Made by a program: the position numbers and the translations under genes. A stretch of 64,000 nt of DNA. Source: Gorsachius magnificus (lineage: Eukaryota; Chordata; Aves; Pelecaniformes; Ardeidae). Below, piece by piece: positions 33,509-47,200 of the stretch (its first letter is position 1; the number at the start of each line of letters is the position of its first letter). The notes under the pieces are model-generated. The model did not search any database and had not been told where the DNA came from. It was given only the letters and a program-made list of their open reading frames with translations. The stretch covers positions 83,596,765-83,660,764 of the forward strand of contig CM067081.1 of NCBI GenBank assembly GCA_034008185.1, in the 5' to 3' direction.

Positions 33509-35543
33509 CGTCAAAGCTAATTCACCCCAGTGGACATGTTGTGGCCATGTCGGCCTGTGGTGGTCAAGGTCTAAAATATGTTTTTTCAAGCACTGTTGTA
33601 ATGGTAAGGTCTCTGACCTCCATTCTCCCACTGTGTGTAAGGTCAGGACTGAGCTCCCAGTGGCCATGTGGCTCTTGCTCCTGAGATCCTAGGTATGGAT
33701 AACTGCGCCAGGCTCCTCCTGACTCCTAGCTGGGGTGGCATCTGTGCAGCTCAGACACAGACAGTGGGAGCATGGTTATTACAGGGAACATGAACAATGG
33801 CATGTGTTGAGTCTTGACCTAACAGCCCTGGGGCCATGGCAGGGATTAAATGCAATGTATTTTATAGAATCAGTGGGACAGTGGCCAATTCTCCCCTTCC
33901 ACTCCCCTAGGTTTCATTAAAATGACTAGCCAAAGGATCAAGGTGGAGTGAAGTGTGAACAGAGGGATGCTCTGAAACCTCCATTAGCAGAGGTACTCTC
34001 CACCAGGTGATGGGGAAATGACAAAGTGATTGTATAGCCCTCATCCAAGTTGTGGTTACAGCCAGAGTTGGCTCAAGACATTGAGCTCTGTGAGGAAAGT
34101 TCAGTATCTGCAAAGAGGGCTCCAGATGGGTACTAGGGAGAGGAGAGGAAAGAGGGAATATGACGGTTTTAGATAACTGAGTACATGAAACAGACTTAGG
34201 CTGGGAGAGTGGAGCTTTTGGGAGGCTTGGGGAAAGAATTGGAGTTTTGGAGAGCAGAGGTGGGGGCAGGAGCCTGAGGTTTCTTTCCTCCTTCTCCTAT
34301 TTCCCCCTGGGATATGGGACTTCCACTTCCCCCTGAGAGCTGTCAGACAGCCGAGTATTCCCCCTGCCTCATATGGTGACCGGCTCCCTCTCCAGTCCCC
34401 TTGCAGGCATCCCACGCTGCTTACCTGCCTGCGCATCTTGGTCTCCTGGGGATGGAAAGGATGGGACCAGTCAGAGCTCCTAGAGGAGGGGCTAGGAAAC
34501 CAGGGCTTTCTGCTTCTCCTGTTGCAGGAAAAGGCCACCTTCTCTAGCCCCGAACCCCTCCCAGACCATCAGCTGGAGATGTGAACCTTCAAGTATTCAT
34601 TTCTATGCCAGTGGATACCAATTTCCCTTTGAAGCTGAGGGCACAAGAGCAAATGGGGCCGTCACTGACTCTGGCAAGATCTGCCACCTTTGTAAGGTGT
34701 GGGTAGTGTTTTGGGTTTTTTCTATCAGCAAGAGTTTGTAGTTTGACGCTCAGATGTTGAGCAATTTATTTTGTTCTTAGAATAATGTAAATAGTTCCAA
34801 GATTCAGAGGAACACAGAATATGTGCAACAGAAAACTTTGTGGTTATGTTCTGTGGATTGACAGAGATAACTTACTGTGTCCAAAGTAACTTTATTGTCC
34901 AAAGTAAAATCAAAGAGCATGTTGGTATTAACAGAGAACAGAAAATGTACTACTTTGCTCACTGCTTTTCTCTCGCTGTAAACTTTTACTGCTTCCCTCT
35001 TTCAGATCTGTAAGATAATAGAGCCAATGACTCTTCGAGACAATGAACTAATCCAGTTAGCCTTGCATCAAAGCCAATATTAGGCATCTGATGGTATTTC
35101 CACCCCCGCAACATGGGTTTCGAAGTGTTTGAGTTTGATTTGACAGATGGCACAAAAATATAATACTTCTGTGTACAAAATCTGCCCACCTTAACGTTGT
35201 TTTGATTCTTTTAAAATTCTTTCTTCAGCTTCATTGCTAACTTTAGGTAATATGTTCATTTCCAATTGCCTGTAACATCTTTCATGACTCCAGCTTCACA
35301 GCTTGGTCATTTCTCCTGAGTCCACTTTGATTTCTGTTATGACAAAAGACCTCCTGGTAGTCAGATACATAATTAATGGTAATATGAGGCAGCTATTTCT
35401 CCTTTAATATTTCTAGGCTTCTGCAGAAAGCATTGTTGGGCACTATTATTTTTTTTCATTTGGCTCTGCTTCTGTGCTTACAGAAATAACAATATTTCAT
35501 TCATTTTTTAAAAGGATTCAAACCCTATTTCATCTAAGATCTA

Positions 35544-35760
35544 AGAGCCAGATTGTGATTTGCATCAGAAACTAAGTCATGGACCAAGGTGCCATTGTGC
35601 TTGATGCTTTACAGACAGGCATAAAAAATAGTCCTTGACCAAAAGAGCTTACAACACAGGTATAAAAGGAGAGGCACTAGACAAACATATTACCAGGGTT
35701 GCACAAGGAATGGATAAAATACCATTGGTCATCATGGTAAGTGGGGCTTGCACACCCATA
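35544..35760 (+). repeat. Probable ancient amniote interspersed repeat
   Basis: The order of motifs GTGCTTGATGCTTTACAGACA, CCTTGACCAAAAGAGCTTACAA, GAGAGGCACTAGACAAACA and GCACAAGGAATGG resembles an old SINE-like repeat found in reptile and bird genomes, whose consensus has 'ccaaagagcttacaatctaagt'. Divergence is high and the identification is from memory of the consensus. Confidence 0.45.
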
Positions 35761-35904
35761 TACAGCAAAGAACCTTTGTTTTCTCTGAGATTTTGTGCTT
35801 AGAAAATCTTACGACAAGGGTATGAAAAAATTCACAACTACAGTTCCAGAACAAGTATGCATAGACAGAAGAGTATTTGTAAACATTTCAAGTATGTCTG
35901 TTTT

Positions 35905-35955
35905 TTTATTATCATCCCTTTAAATTGGGAGACTGCATCACAGAGAGGATGGAAT
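35905..35955 (+). repeat. MIR-like SINE core remnant
   Basis: TTATTATCATCCCTTTAAAT, then GGGAGACTGCATCACAGAGAGG resembles the MIR core 'attattatccccattttacagatgaggaaactgaggcacagagagg' at many positions. It lies about 150 bp after the previous ancient repeat. In several reptile families such cores follow the same kind of upstream unit, so the two may be one element. It is very degraded. Confidence 0.4.
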
Positions 35956-35959
35956 CCTG

Positions 35960-38412
35960 GTACACTCAGTTTTCATTTGAACTGCAACGTTTTTGTTCAT
36001 CCTGTACCTTGGATAAGACGTGCAAGCTCCTAGCTTCCTAATTAACTTTTGCAATGGGTACTTAGGAGCATAAATCTTTAATTGAATCTGAATCTTGGTG
36101 GACTTGTGATTTCACAGTACAGTGTGGCAGATGCTGCATATCATGTGATTAAAGCCCCTTCTATTGTTTGACTGAGGCAGAAAGTTCTTCAAAACGATGA
36201 CTTCCTTTGTCTCTCACTTAGTACTTGTAGCACAACCTGTAAAATGGTGGGAAGCATGATCTAATGAAACACTGAGGTAAGACAATACACAACAGCCTGC
36301 ACTCGTGACTTTTGATCATTTGCAGTTTTACAGGATGAACGTGCCTGGAAGTTATTGTTCATTACATATTCCACTGGTAATATAAGTTTGAATTAGAGAG
36401 ATCTAGTCATGTATTCAGAGAAAGTTCAGCTATTTTTCACAGAAAGATGACAGCCAGGCTACTTTCTCCAAGGTAGAATGCCAAAACCAACATCACAGTC
36501 AATCAAATCTGTTGATTGATGGTTCCCTGCTTTATGTGGTTTTGATATTGTTCCCTTAAGAATTATATCATTTGCCCTGCCTGGGCCAATTGGCTGGTGC
36601 TGCTTGTCTTGGGTACTTGGAGACTGAATGTATCTGGTCCTTTTGGACTATGCTAGAGAATATATGCACAACAGCTGCAATACAGGAATGGCAAAAGGAA
36701 AGCTAATACCCTCTAATAACCAGCAAACATGGCTCCTTTAAGGAAGTACCCAAGAACCAAGAATAAAATGCTCTAAAGAACAGCAGATTATAGCAGTTTA
36801 GTGGGTTGGTCCAGAAATAAACTCTGGAATAAATATAAAAAGATTTGCTATATGGTTTCTAGTGACTAGAGGGAAAGAAATGATTATGTGTTTATATGGG
36901 ATTAGTGGCAAATTTAGAGTGATATCTTTAGTTAAACTTGCAACTACTTGGGTATGACTGAAGGAAATAGATCCTCGTATTTTTCAAGTGTATATTGTGA
37001 TTTTTATTAGAATAGCTATAGGATTGACATTTCCCAAGATTAAAAATCCTGAATAAATTACCCAAGCCTATGAGACTGGCTTGCAGATAATGATATCTTA
37101 GCTGTAGTTCTTGATTTTTTTATCATCTGAAACCATACAGGAACAGAGTTAATAGGTTTTGAGTTTCTCAGTAATCCAAAGAAGCTGATTTTATTCTGAA
37201 TAAAAGCTGTACCCTGATGTAACAAGCTGGCTCTAGCATCAGATATTGCAAGAGTCATGGAGACTGACATCCTTCAGAATAAGATGTGCTGATGAAAGTG
37301 CTGGGATGTAAGCAGATAAAATTATAGCATTTTCCCATGCCACTCTTGTAGAATATCTAATCTACACAGAAAGGGTGGCCGAGCAGTTTCCAGCTGAATG
37401 TTTCAAACTGGAAAGGGAAACCATCATTCTTCAGCTATAGCATCTGTGTTTCTCCTAACAAAGTCCCTCACAAATCTTGGCCTTATTGTGCCAGCGGTCA
37501 ACAATGCCACAACCGGGGATAAACCAGTGACAGAACAACCAACCAACATGAGTTTGTCTCAGTGGCATATTGTCTGACATGTCACGCAGCATGGTGAGTT
37601 ATTACTGTTGCAGCACATACCAAAACAACATGAGGTAGAATATTTGATATCAAAAGACAAGATTTGGTTGGTTGTCAGTATTCTCTTGGAAAAGGAGGTT
37701 GCAAAAGCCAGGGCCAAGCTGATAATGAATTAGCAGACACTCAGATTTACCAACTAGCTAATTATACCCTAGCTTCTGAGCTTGTCTTCTGTGGTGACTT
37801 CATCTATTCTTTCTGCCTGATGGTGGCATAGAGCAGTTCTAGGTCTAGATAAAAAACAGCATAGCGTAATTCATATGGTTTATTGGCCTGGCTTACATTA
37901 AAAGCATCAGTTTTTTATGTGACTAGAAAGCACAGATGCTGCAGTTGCAATTTACTGAACTAATGAATTTTCACAATGGTTTCATTCCCATCAAATGATG
38001 CTGAAAGCTACTTGCTGTGTGTACTGCATTTCTGTTTTGAACATCCTTCCCCAGAGACTAATATGCGAGGACTTTGCAGAGCACGAAAATGGAGCATCTA
38101 TGATAGCCATTCCCCAAGTCAGTGACTAAAAAGAAAATGAGACTACCTCATATGAAGTGGACCCAGCTGACAGAGCAGATTGAATTTTCTTTTTAAATTA
38201 TAGCAATCAGCTGCAATATTTTTGTTTAACACAACTTTTCACAATGTAATTGTTATGGATCTATATGTATCCAGTTATTTCCAGGAAGAAGAGAAATTGA
38301 AAGACAGGCAGATAGCATGCTTCAACTTGCATGCTTCTCTTTTTCTGGGTATGATCAGAGACAATAGCTCCCTTTTGGGGAAGTGTAAAAGAAAACCAAA
38401 TGGGGTTTTTAT
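35960..38412. other. Unassigned AT-rich DNA, no supported gene
   Basis: No exon, RNA gene or known repeat is recognised. ORFs do not exceed about 70 codons, consistent with AT-rich non-coding DNA. Confidence 0.5.
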
Positions 38413-39581
38413 GACCAGGTGATCTGCCTAGTGGATGAGGGAAAGGCTGTGGATGTTGCCTACTCGGACTTTAGTAAAGCCTTTGACACTGTTTCCCACA
38501 ACATTCCCCTAGAGAAGCTGGTGGCTCATGGCTTGGACAGGTGTACTCTTTGCTGGGTGAAAAACTGGCTGGATGGCCGAGCCCAGAGAGTTGTGGTGAA
38601 TGGAGTTAAATACAGTTGGTGGCCGGTTACAAGCGGTATTCCCCAGGGCTCGGTATTGGGCCCAGTTCTGTTTAATACCTTTATCAATGATCTGGACAAG
38701 GGAATTGAGTGCACCCTCAGCAAGTTTGCAAACAATATCAAGCTGGGTGGAAGTGTTGATCTGCTTGAGGGGAGGAGGACACTGCAGAGGGACCTGGACA
38801 GGCTGGATCGATGGGCCAAGGCCAACTGTATGAGGTTCAACAATGCCAAGTGCCGGGTCCTGCACTTTGGTCACCACAACCCCATGCAATGCTATAGGCT
38901 TGGGGAAGAGAGGCTGGAAAGCTGCTTGGCAGAAAAGGACATGGGGGTACTGGTTGACAGCCGGCTGAATATGAGCCAGCAGTGTGCCCAGGTGGCCAAG
39001 CAGGCCAATGGCATCCTGGCTTGTATCAGGACTAGTGTGACCAGGAGGAGCAGGGAAGCAAGTGTCTCCCTGTACTCAGCACTGATGAGGCCACACCTTG
39101 AATACTGTGTTCACTCTTGGGCCCCTCAATTCAAGAAAGACATTGAGGTGCTGGAGCATGTTTAAAGAAGGGCAACAAGGCTGGTGAGGGGTCTGGAGCA
39201 CAAGTCACATGAGGAGCGGCTGAGGGAACTAGGGTTGTTTAGCTTGGAGAAGAGGAAGCTGAGGGGAGACCTTATTGCCCTCTACAACTGCCTGACAGGA
39301 GGGTGTAGCGAGGTGGGTGTTGGTGTCTTCTCCCAAGTAAGAAGCAATGAGAGGAAATGGCCTTAAGTTGCATCAGGGGAAATTTGGATTGGGTATTAGG
39401 AAAAATTTCTTTACTGAAAGACTGGTCAAGCATTGGAATGGGCTGCCCAGGGAAGTGGTGGAGGTATTTAAAAAATGTGTAGTTGTGGCACTTTGGGACA
39501 TGTTTTAGTAGGCATGGTGGTGTTGGGTTGGCAGTTGGACTTGATGATCTTGGAGGTCTTTTTCAACCTTAATGACTCTAT
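38413..39581 (+). mobile_element. CR1 LINE, 5'-truncated, with long RT fragment
   Basis: This plus-strand CR1 of about 1.17 kb starts inside the reverse transcriptase ([19 protein letters not shown]) and runs to the 3' end at about 39581, where AATGACTCTATG is the worn tail. It belongs to the same broad subfamily as copies A and B, as shown by shared [15 protein letters not shown] and [13 protein letters not shown] coding and the shared 3' UTR. It has fewer disruptions than copy B over the same stretch, so it may be a younger insertion. The 5' truncation falls at 38413. Confidence 0.95.
38419..39366 (+). pseudogene. CR1 ORF2 reverse-transcriptase fragment, catalytic site FANN
   Basis: This is a reverse-transcriptase C-terminal half. 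The open frame 38419-39165 (248 codons) contains motif [14 protein letters not shown] at residues 15-27, with the first catalytic Asp intact. [13 protein letters not shown] is at 74-86. Where the family has FADD (motif C), it reads FANN at residues 103-106, with codons AAC AAT at 38731-38736. Both catalytic aspartates are therefore lost. The frame stops at TAA (39163-39165) where related copies have a Gln codon (HVQRRAT), then continues in the same frame through 39184-39366. There is no 5' half and no promoter, so it is a dead fragment. Confidence 0.92.
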
Positions 39582-42500
39582 GTTTCTTATTTTTTATGTC
39601 TGTATAAGTCAAGCACAGACTGTGAGTTACTCAACACCAGGGATCTGAAGCCTCCACTGAAGGAGTCTTCAGAAAAAACAGGGAGGGACCAATAATTTAT
39701 GAATCAGGACTAAGGAGCACTATCCAGAGTGCTTAGAAAAATATACTTAGTCAGTACCTTGCTGAGGAGCTTTTTTTATAGGCCAAGACCACAGAGAATT
39801 CCAGTTGGACTGAACTTCTGAAACCCTGTGTCATTCTGCATCAAAATAAGACACTCTTTGGAGTGCTTCATTGTAGGGAAAGGCTTGGGGAAAGGTCTAA
39901 GAGAGCCAACAGTCCCGTGATTTGGCTCCATATTTAGGATGTGCCGGGTCCATCTAAATTAGGCTGAAGACATGCTGACCTGTGATGCTCATGGCAATCA
40001 CTTAAGACGTGGGTGACTGGCTGCTCATGAGTCTGGTGTCTTTGAAAGGATTTGTTGGGAACTTTCATTCTAGACTAGAAATATCCTTCTGAGGATTTCA
40101 ATAAGTCTGTGTGTTGACCATATTCTGCACAAAGATTTAACTTTGTTTGCCACTCCCCAATGAGACAGCAAGAAGTCTGTTTTTTCCCAGCTGGTTCTCC
40201 TCTTCTGGTAGCATCCTGTCCGCACAATAGAAGTATTCTCCAGTGGGTATAGAGCATGAAATCTGCCCTACTGAACTGAACTGAACAAGGTACATGAAAG
40301 GGCATGACACACAGATGTTCTCTGCATCCTTTAGTAAGCGGCGTCTGCAGCAGTCATTTAGCTAGGGATGAGCTAAAGAAAGAAAGAGAGTGTGTCTTTG
40401 CTCATTACTTTGAAGCAACTGAAACTCACTTTGCTAATAAATTAAATCTGGTTAAGTGTTAAATGTCTTGAAGGGAGGCAAGAGCAGAGAATGACAAGTA
40501 CTTCTGAAAGGCTTGTGAAGAAATGTGAGGGCTTTCCCAGTGGAAGTTGAGCTAAACAGCCTAATAGTCCAGGAAAACTATTCTGGGGAAAATCTATGGC
40601 TTTAAGGCTACAGCATCCTTTCTCTATGCCAACTCTTCTATATAAACTATTTTTTTACTTCTCACAGTTCTCTGTGGGGCTTAGTGACCATGTCCTTAGT
40701 CACTCTCACCGATTACTATTCTTGTAGTTTTTTAAATTCAGAATTTGTCTCCTTCTCCCCTCAGCAAGTCAGTTCAGATCAAGATGAGATGGTGCAAGAA
40801 GCAACATCTCCTTAAACTTCCCTCTAAGAAATACCATGAGTGAAGAAATTTCCTCCTCTGTTCCTGCTTTTCCCACCATCTCTCTGACCCAGTTCATAAG
40901 GTGGTCCATGACCACTTGGCTGGACACAGCTGGGGGGTTGCATGCCACAAAGAGTGTAGCATTTCATTACAGTGGCATTTGTCCAAAGGCTCTGCAAAAG
41001 TAAAGTACGTCTCAGTTCCCTTAATCCTCCGTCTTGGGATATCTTGCCCATCTCAGCAGCACTGTGTCTCCTCTTTCATGTAATTCGTTTTGGCTGCTGA
41101 TCAATGGTTATAATCTCAGCCAAAGATTTCTCATCATTAAACGCTGAAGGACACTACAGCTCTGCCTTTTTCTCATTACCTTTGTTTTGTCCCATTTGTT
41201 CTCCTCTATTCCTCTGCCACCTTCATTTCCTTTCTCTCCTCCCCCTGTGAGTTTCCTCTTTCCAAATGCTGCCTGATTTATCAGTGCAGTGGCTGCAGAC
41301 AGCAATACTATTCGGATAGCCTTTGTTCTTTACAGACACCTCCGCTCTGATCTCCAGACTAGTCTCCGTGTTGCCTTCTTCCCCATTGTGCTTGGCGGGC
41401 TACAGCAGAACTCCAGCTGGGAGCCAGATTTAAGTTTAACACCACGTTTATTCCTTATTCTTTCAGTCTGGCTGCCACTCAAATGTTGTACTTGCTATTG
41501 TCATTTCTGAAACTACTGTGAGCCCGAGAGGTAGGAGTGGGGTGTTTCCACACAACAATCCTATTATCTGGTGAAGGTTTATATGCCCACCATGTGTTTG
41601 TTGAACAGCATTTCTCTCATATCTTTCCTGGCTTCTCGGGAACGCCTCAGATCTTCTCCGTGCTTAATGTCTGCTGCATGCTTACCCTGGGAATGGGACT
41701 GCTTGAGGGTACAGTGGAGAGTGGAGATGTTCAGGTGACTCTTCTCAACCTGGGTGAAGTAAAAAAATAAAGGATGTATATGGAAATAGCATATAGCACC
41801 ACTCAGACCCTTATCAAAGACTGCACATTGCAATTAAACCAATTAAAAAAGATAGGCCTAACAAAGCAAGCTCTCAATCACACCTCTGATCTGTTCCTTG
41901 GTAGATGTGATATATAGGAATTCTGAGATTCCCCAAATTACACTTGGATTTAGATGTGTCTTGTTTCCCTCTGGCCTTAGCTTGCTGCTACGTGAGCTAC
42001 GTACCCACAAAACCCTTGCATGGGTGGGATGTAGCTAGTTAGGGCATTCTGCAGCAAAGGAACATGTAAAGGAACATGTGACCTCTCAAATACATAAAAC
42101 CACACATATATATAAGTATGTGTACGTATATATGTAAATACCTGTAGGTGCATATATTGACATATGTGATATGTCTGTGGGGACTGAGTGAAGCACAGGT
42201 AAATGGATGCCAACGTGAAGATAGTTTCAGGCAGGGGAGGGTGGTGGCAATCAGTGATAGATGCTAATTCTTTTGTTTGTGAGCTCTTAATCTTTGGATG
42301 AAGTGTTTACAGAGTATCTATGTGACTCTGGGGCCTGTTGTTCCCAGATGCTCAGAAAAGAGGTCCACATATTTTTTGTGCAGAAGTTACAAGCCAGGAA
42401 GATGTCAAAAGGTTAATAAGGAGGTGTAGCAGTCTTTAAATGATTGGTAATACTGAAACCGAGCTCCTTAGTTAGAAGGTTAATGGAAAAAGTTGCTAAA

Positions 42501-44196
42501 GTTGTAAGAGCAATTCATTTTTTAGCACTCTTAATCATCATCTGAAAGAGCAGTTTTCTGAAACTGGGAATTCTAGTGTAAGATGGTGAAGACATGGCTG
42601 TGGTCAGTTGATTTGGAATGATGCTAATATAAGGAATAAATTGATATTGATATCAACATTATTGTTAGCAACACTGGTAATAACAATAAGAATAACATTA
42701 TTGTAGTACTAAACCATGTGACATTCTCTTTGAGCTTATGCTACAGCATTTAATAGAGCAATTGTCCTCATAAAGGGCAATGTAAGAATTTAAATACCAA
42801 CATGACTTTTGAAACTAATGTGACCAAAAAGATGAATGTACACTTGATACAGTAGGTAAAGTAAATGATTACTAACAAAGAGTATAAAACACTTTAAATA
42901 GAGACCTGTTTGCAAAATATTGAAAACAGCAAGCAATGTCAACCCCCAACCCTAAGACTACTAGTTTATTGTTACCTTAGGTGGGATGAATGCAATAACA
43001 GCAATCATAAAGTCCTCTTTAAAAAGATCTGCCTGTAAAAACATGGTTAGGAGATGCTGGAGAAATAAAACTGCTTCAGAATGTTAAAAAGCTTGCTTTC
43101 AGTAAAAATATATAATTTGGAAGAAATCTATGCTATTGCTAATAGCACTTTGGTTGCTGAGAGGTTTTTTGTGTACATTGATGTGATCTGGTCACATTTC
43201 CCCATTTTTCTGTCATTAACAAAAGCAGGAAGCTGACATTGTTATTTCAATTCTTCACAGCCTCAGAGGCCTAAAAATGGTAGCAAAGACAAATAAAGGA
43301 TTCCATAGGAATGTGCTCCTATCAAGAATTAGATTTAGATAAAACAGCTGTTAGTATTGATTTGACTTTATCAATGCAGGTTTCTGGCAAGGTAAAGAAA
43401 CAACCTGATGCTTTAGCATAAAAATACCCATTTTCTTTCTTGATGCAGATACAGCCAGATTAACCATCTTCTCCCTATGCAGAAGCACTATGTTAACCTA
43501 TTACTGCAGGAAAAGTGAATGTTGTGTCCCGATAACAAGTATACTATTTCCGAGTAGAGCGCATTCTTCAAATGCCTATATACTTTAGACAAGGTCTATG
43601 AGAAACAGGATGATCTAGCCCTCACATTATGTTGTCCATCACAATGAACTCTTTAAAATGTAAAATGAAAGCAAATTATAATGTAAAGGAAAAATGCTTT
43701 ATGAAATTGATTTTAAAAATAAAGATATAGCAATAAGTAAAGCAGACAATTTTATTATCTAGAAATTGCCTGTTTGTCACCAATATATGGCATGCACCTC
43801 CTTTATACTTAAACTGCCATAATGCAATGTTAGTTATGTGTGTCTTTGGCTAACAGAAAGTACAGATTTCTTTCAGTGGAGGACCAAAAACTGTATTTCA
43901 AAAACCAAATGTCCTTTAAAATATAATATGGGCAATAAATGCTGGATTTCAGATCTTTTTTCTCAGAATCAGGGGTCCAGGGCATTTTTACCTGTGGCAA
44001 GTAAAGCAGATGTTGTTTCACCAGTGCCTAGATATGTTGAGTTTAAAAAGCAGCAACTGGAAGGGAAAAACTTCAAAGATTTAAATTCACATTAATACCA
44101 GTATTACATTGCCTATTGCTCTGGAACACATGGAGAATTGCTAGAGATGGCCGAGATAAATTTCTGCAGGGAGAGTGTCATTTGTCACTATTTCTG

Positions 44197-44240
44197 ACCT
44201 TTTTTTCCCCTCTTGCTTACCTTTTTTTCCCCTCTTGCTT
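44197..44240 (+). repeat. Perfect 22-bp tandem duplication
   Basis: The unit ACC followed by seven T, four C and TCTTGCTT occurs at 44197-44218 and again, without a mismatch, at 44219-44240. The identity implies a recent slippage or repair event, since surrounding old repeats are heavily diverged. Confidence 0.95.
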
Positions 44241-47200
44241 GAAATCCCATTTTAATTTCCTATTATAAAGCGTGAAGGTTTTGTTCCTCGTGGTAGCAGA
44301 CCAGCCTCCGGTCAGTATAGCCTCACAGGACTCAGAGGAGAGCCTTGAAGATCGTGGGGTTTTTTACTCATTCATTTGCTATTAGCAGGCAAAATCGATG
44401 GTTTTACAAAGGAAAATGTTTTTCTTGCTACGTGTGATAAACATCCCACTGCTGGAACAGTGATCTCTATGTCCTAGGGACACAGAAGGTTTGGCTCATC
44501 TTCATTGCAAGAATGTAATATTGTTTCTTGAGACAGAGGTAGGACTTGGACCTCAGTATCCTGTTACAAGCTGTGAAAACTGCAGCTTTAGGTGGGTTGA
44601 TTTCTCTGCATCTTAAAACACAGCCTCCTGACAGAAAGATGGCTGCTTCTGCAGACCCTGAAACAAGGTTACCTAATTTTATAACTGCCTTTATGTCTGT
44701 AAATGTTTCTTTTTTAATATGCTGCCCCAGTCCTGGGCGTTCATGCTCTGCTTACAGGCTTATTTTTCTAATTGCCGAACAGCAGCTTTCTGTGATTCAC
44801 TCAGGGCGGGTAAAGGCTTTCAGAATAGCGGTTTGTAATGAGTAATGCTTGTAGTGCTACACTTGAGACAGCAGTCACATTGGTAATATAATTGGCTAAC
44901 TTGTATTATTGGTTGGTGTTTTTTTTTTGCTAGCATAAATTTTCATTAAGAACAAGTTTAAATAGCTGTAGTGGAGAATCAGGAAAATAAACCCACAAAA
45001 CCCTTTCTCTGGTCTATAGGAAAAATAAAATTCCTGGGACCCTCTAGAGTTGTTTGCAGTAGTGGGCTTTGGATGTAAATACCCACGTTAAGCATGCCAT
45101 GCTTCTTTTGTAAAATTATTTTGTTTAGATATGGGTAAAAGAGAGCTTTTGAACTGTAAATCTTATCTTTTAAGAAGCAAAGAAACATGCCAATATTGAA
45201 TTTGGTGTATGTTTTGGGCTATTTGTAATAAGATGATCTGTACACTTCTGGTGAAATCAGAGACACCTCTAGTATTAATAAACTTATAAAGAAGAAAAGG
45301 GCCTCAAAGAAGGAAATTTCCCTATCTTTGAAGACTGTAAAACTGAAGAGTCCTGGTAAATACATTTTAAGGGTTATTGCTTGCTGGAAAGTCTTTGTTT
45401 TGTGAGCTGACAAAACCTTGATACCTAGGAGGAGTAGGAATACGTTTAAATAAAGGGTCAGCAGCTATTTCTTGTGAAAATCCCTGTATTTGTTTGGTAC
45501 TGAATTTTGTTGTGTCTCTTTACTTATGCAGTTGGGGCCATCCTAGCTATAAAAATATATAAATATATATAAAAATTAATCAGCATCTCATAGCATGAAG
45601 CCTGCAGAGCACCAGAGTTTTGATCTGATCCTGTGAAGCAGGATTAGAGACCTTTACACTGCAAAGACAAAATATCAGGAGAGGGTCTTCAAAAATCTCT
45701 ACAGGTCTCTGCACTGCAAACACCTAGCTGAAAGACAATGCCAACAACAAAAGCAACAGTTTCCTCACGTATGTGTCTCTAGATCTTTTTTGGTCTACCA
45801 TTCTGCGCCCTGGAGGAATGGATGATGCATGAGAACCATTGCTCCCAACCTTCAGTGGCAGCAAATGGGAGTTAGGCCTGCAGATGTATGAATGGTTGAG
45901 AAGCAGGATACTTTTAACCAGCCCTGGTTTTTAACTGATTTTAAAAGACACTAAGATTTCATGTGGATTTGAGAGAAGAGAACATCTGGAAAACAGAGCT
46001 GCTGCCTATGGGTCCCGATAAGAGATGGCTTCATTGGGGATATTGTGATAGTGCAAGGGTTTATGAGAGAAAAAATTGGCCGTGGTTCTAGGGGAAAAAA
46101 CACTCACTTTAAGAAGTGCCTGGTTATATTTACCATAGTTGTTCAGAGAAGAAGTGGGCTGGACAATGTGGTGCAGTGGCAGTCATGGACGTGGGGAAAA
46201 AGGGGGCAAAGGAACAAAACATGTCAGGAAGGGTGTTTGAGTGACTTAGCAGAAGGGCACTAAGGTAAAATGTGGGGGGTTGGTTATGAAAGTGAGAAAG
46301 GCTAAGAAATGTTTGTAGATAAAAGTAAAGAGAAATGCTGACAGAGCCACTGAAATGAAGTGATTTGGATACGAGAGCCTTAAATCCTTTCCTGAGAGAG
46401 GCCCTTCTTGTCTACTTTAAATTGTGGTACTGAGTCTAAGCACTATCTACCTGCTGCATGTATAGAACAAATGGTGAAGAACCACAGTTCCCTCTTGAGG
46501 AAGTATGAGAGGAAACGGTAGGTGCAAACCAGTAAATACTCTATGCTGTAATATGCCTCTCTGTCTAAAGAGGTGGTATTTGGTGGCTCTGAGCTGCACA
46601 GATAACACGTACCTGCAAGAATACGTTCTAGCCTGTCACGTGTCCCTCTTGTCTGCTGGCAGCCACAGGCACAGAAAGGAAGCGAGTTGTGCAAGAAACT
46701 GGAGTGGCTTGGCTAAGAGGCAACAGGGATGGAAAACTATTTATAGGTCAGATTTTGGGTGCCTTTGTCTGAAGCTTCAGGATCCTAGAAACATTTGAAA
46801 ATGTGTGATGCTCCTAAATATCCCCAGACCTGTTTTGTTCTGCGACGTTGTCATTATTGCAGATTTCTGAAACGGAAAGATCATTTAGAGAAAGAAATTA
46901 CTTTGAAGCATAGTCGATGGTATATTTGAAGCTGTCCCTTCAAATTCTGGCTTCGCTCAACTGTGACATGTGGAGGCTACATTAGCTGGCTATGAAATCG
47001 TAGGTGATACTGCTGTTCCAAAAAGTGGCTAGAGGCTTATGTCATTTTGGCACTGTTATCAGGGTCAAATATTCCTATAAAACTTTCAGGGATAAATGGT
47101 ACTCGTGTGTGGACAAAAATTGCGAGTCCAGACAGAAGTGTGTATTGAACTGCCTTTTGATGTAGAAAGTAATTTATGTTTTATAACCACTTAAAACCAA

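Larger units (their letters stand above)
29762..35543. other. Unassigned DNA with one GC-rich patch, no supported gene
   Basis: Apart from the GC-rich patch (about 30090-30800) and the CCAAT-type microsatellite near 33481, I see nothing assignable. Adenine and thymine homopolymers occur at about 31270-31283 and 33157-33168. The 145-codon ORFs at 31692-32129 plus and 34101-34538 minus are of chance length and show no recognisable domain. About 34100-34560 is purine/pyrimidine-biased and GC-richer than its surroundings. Confidence 0.5.
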
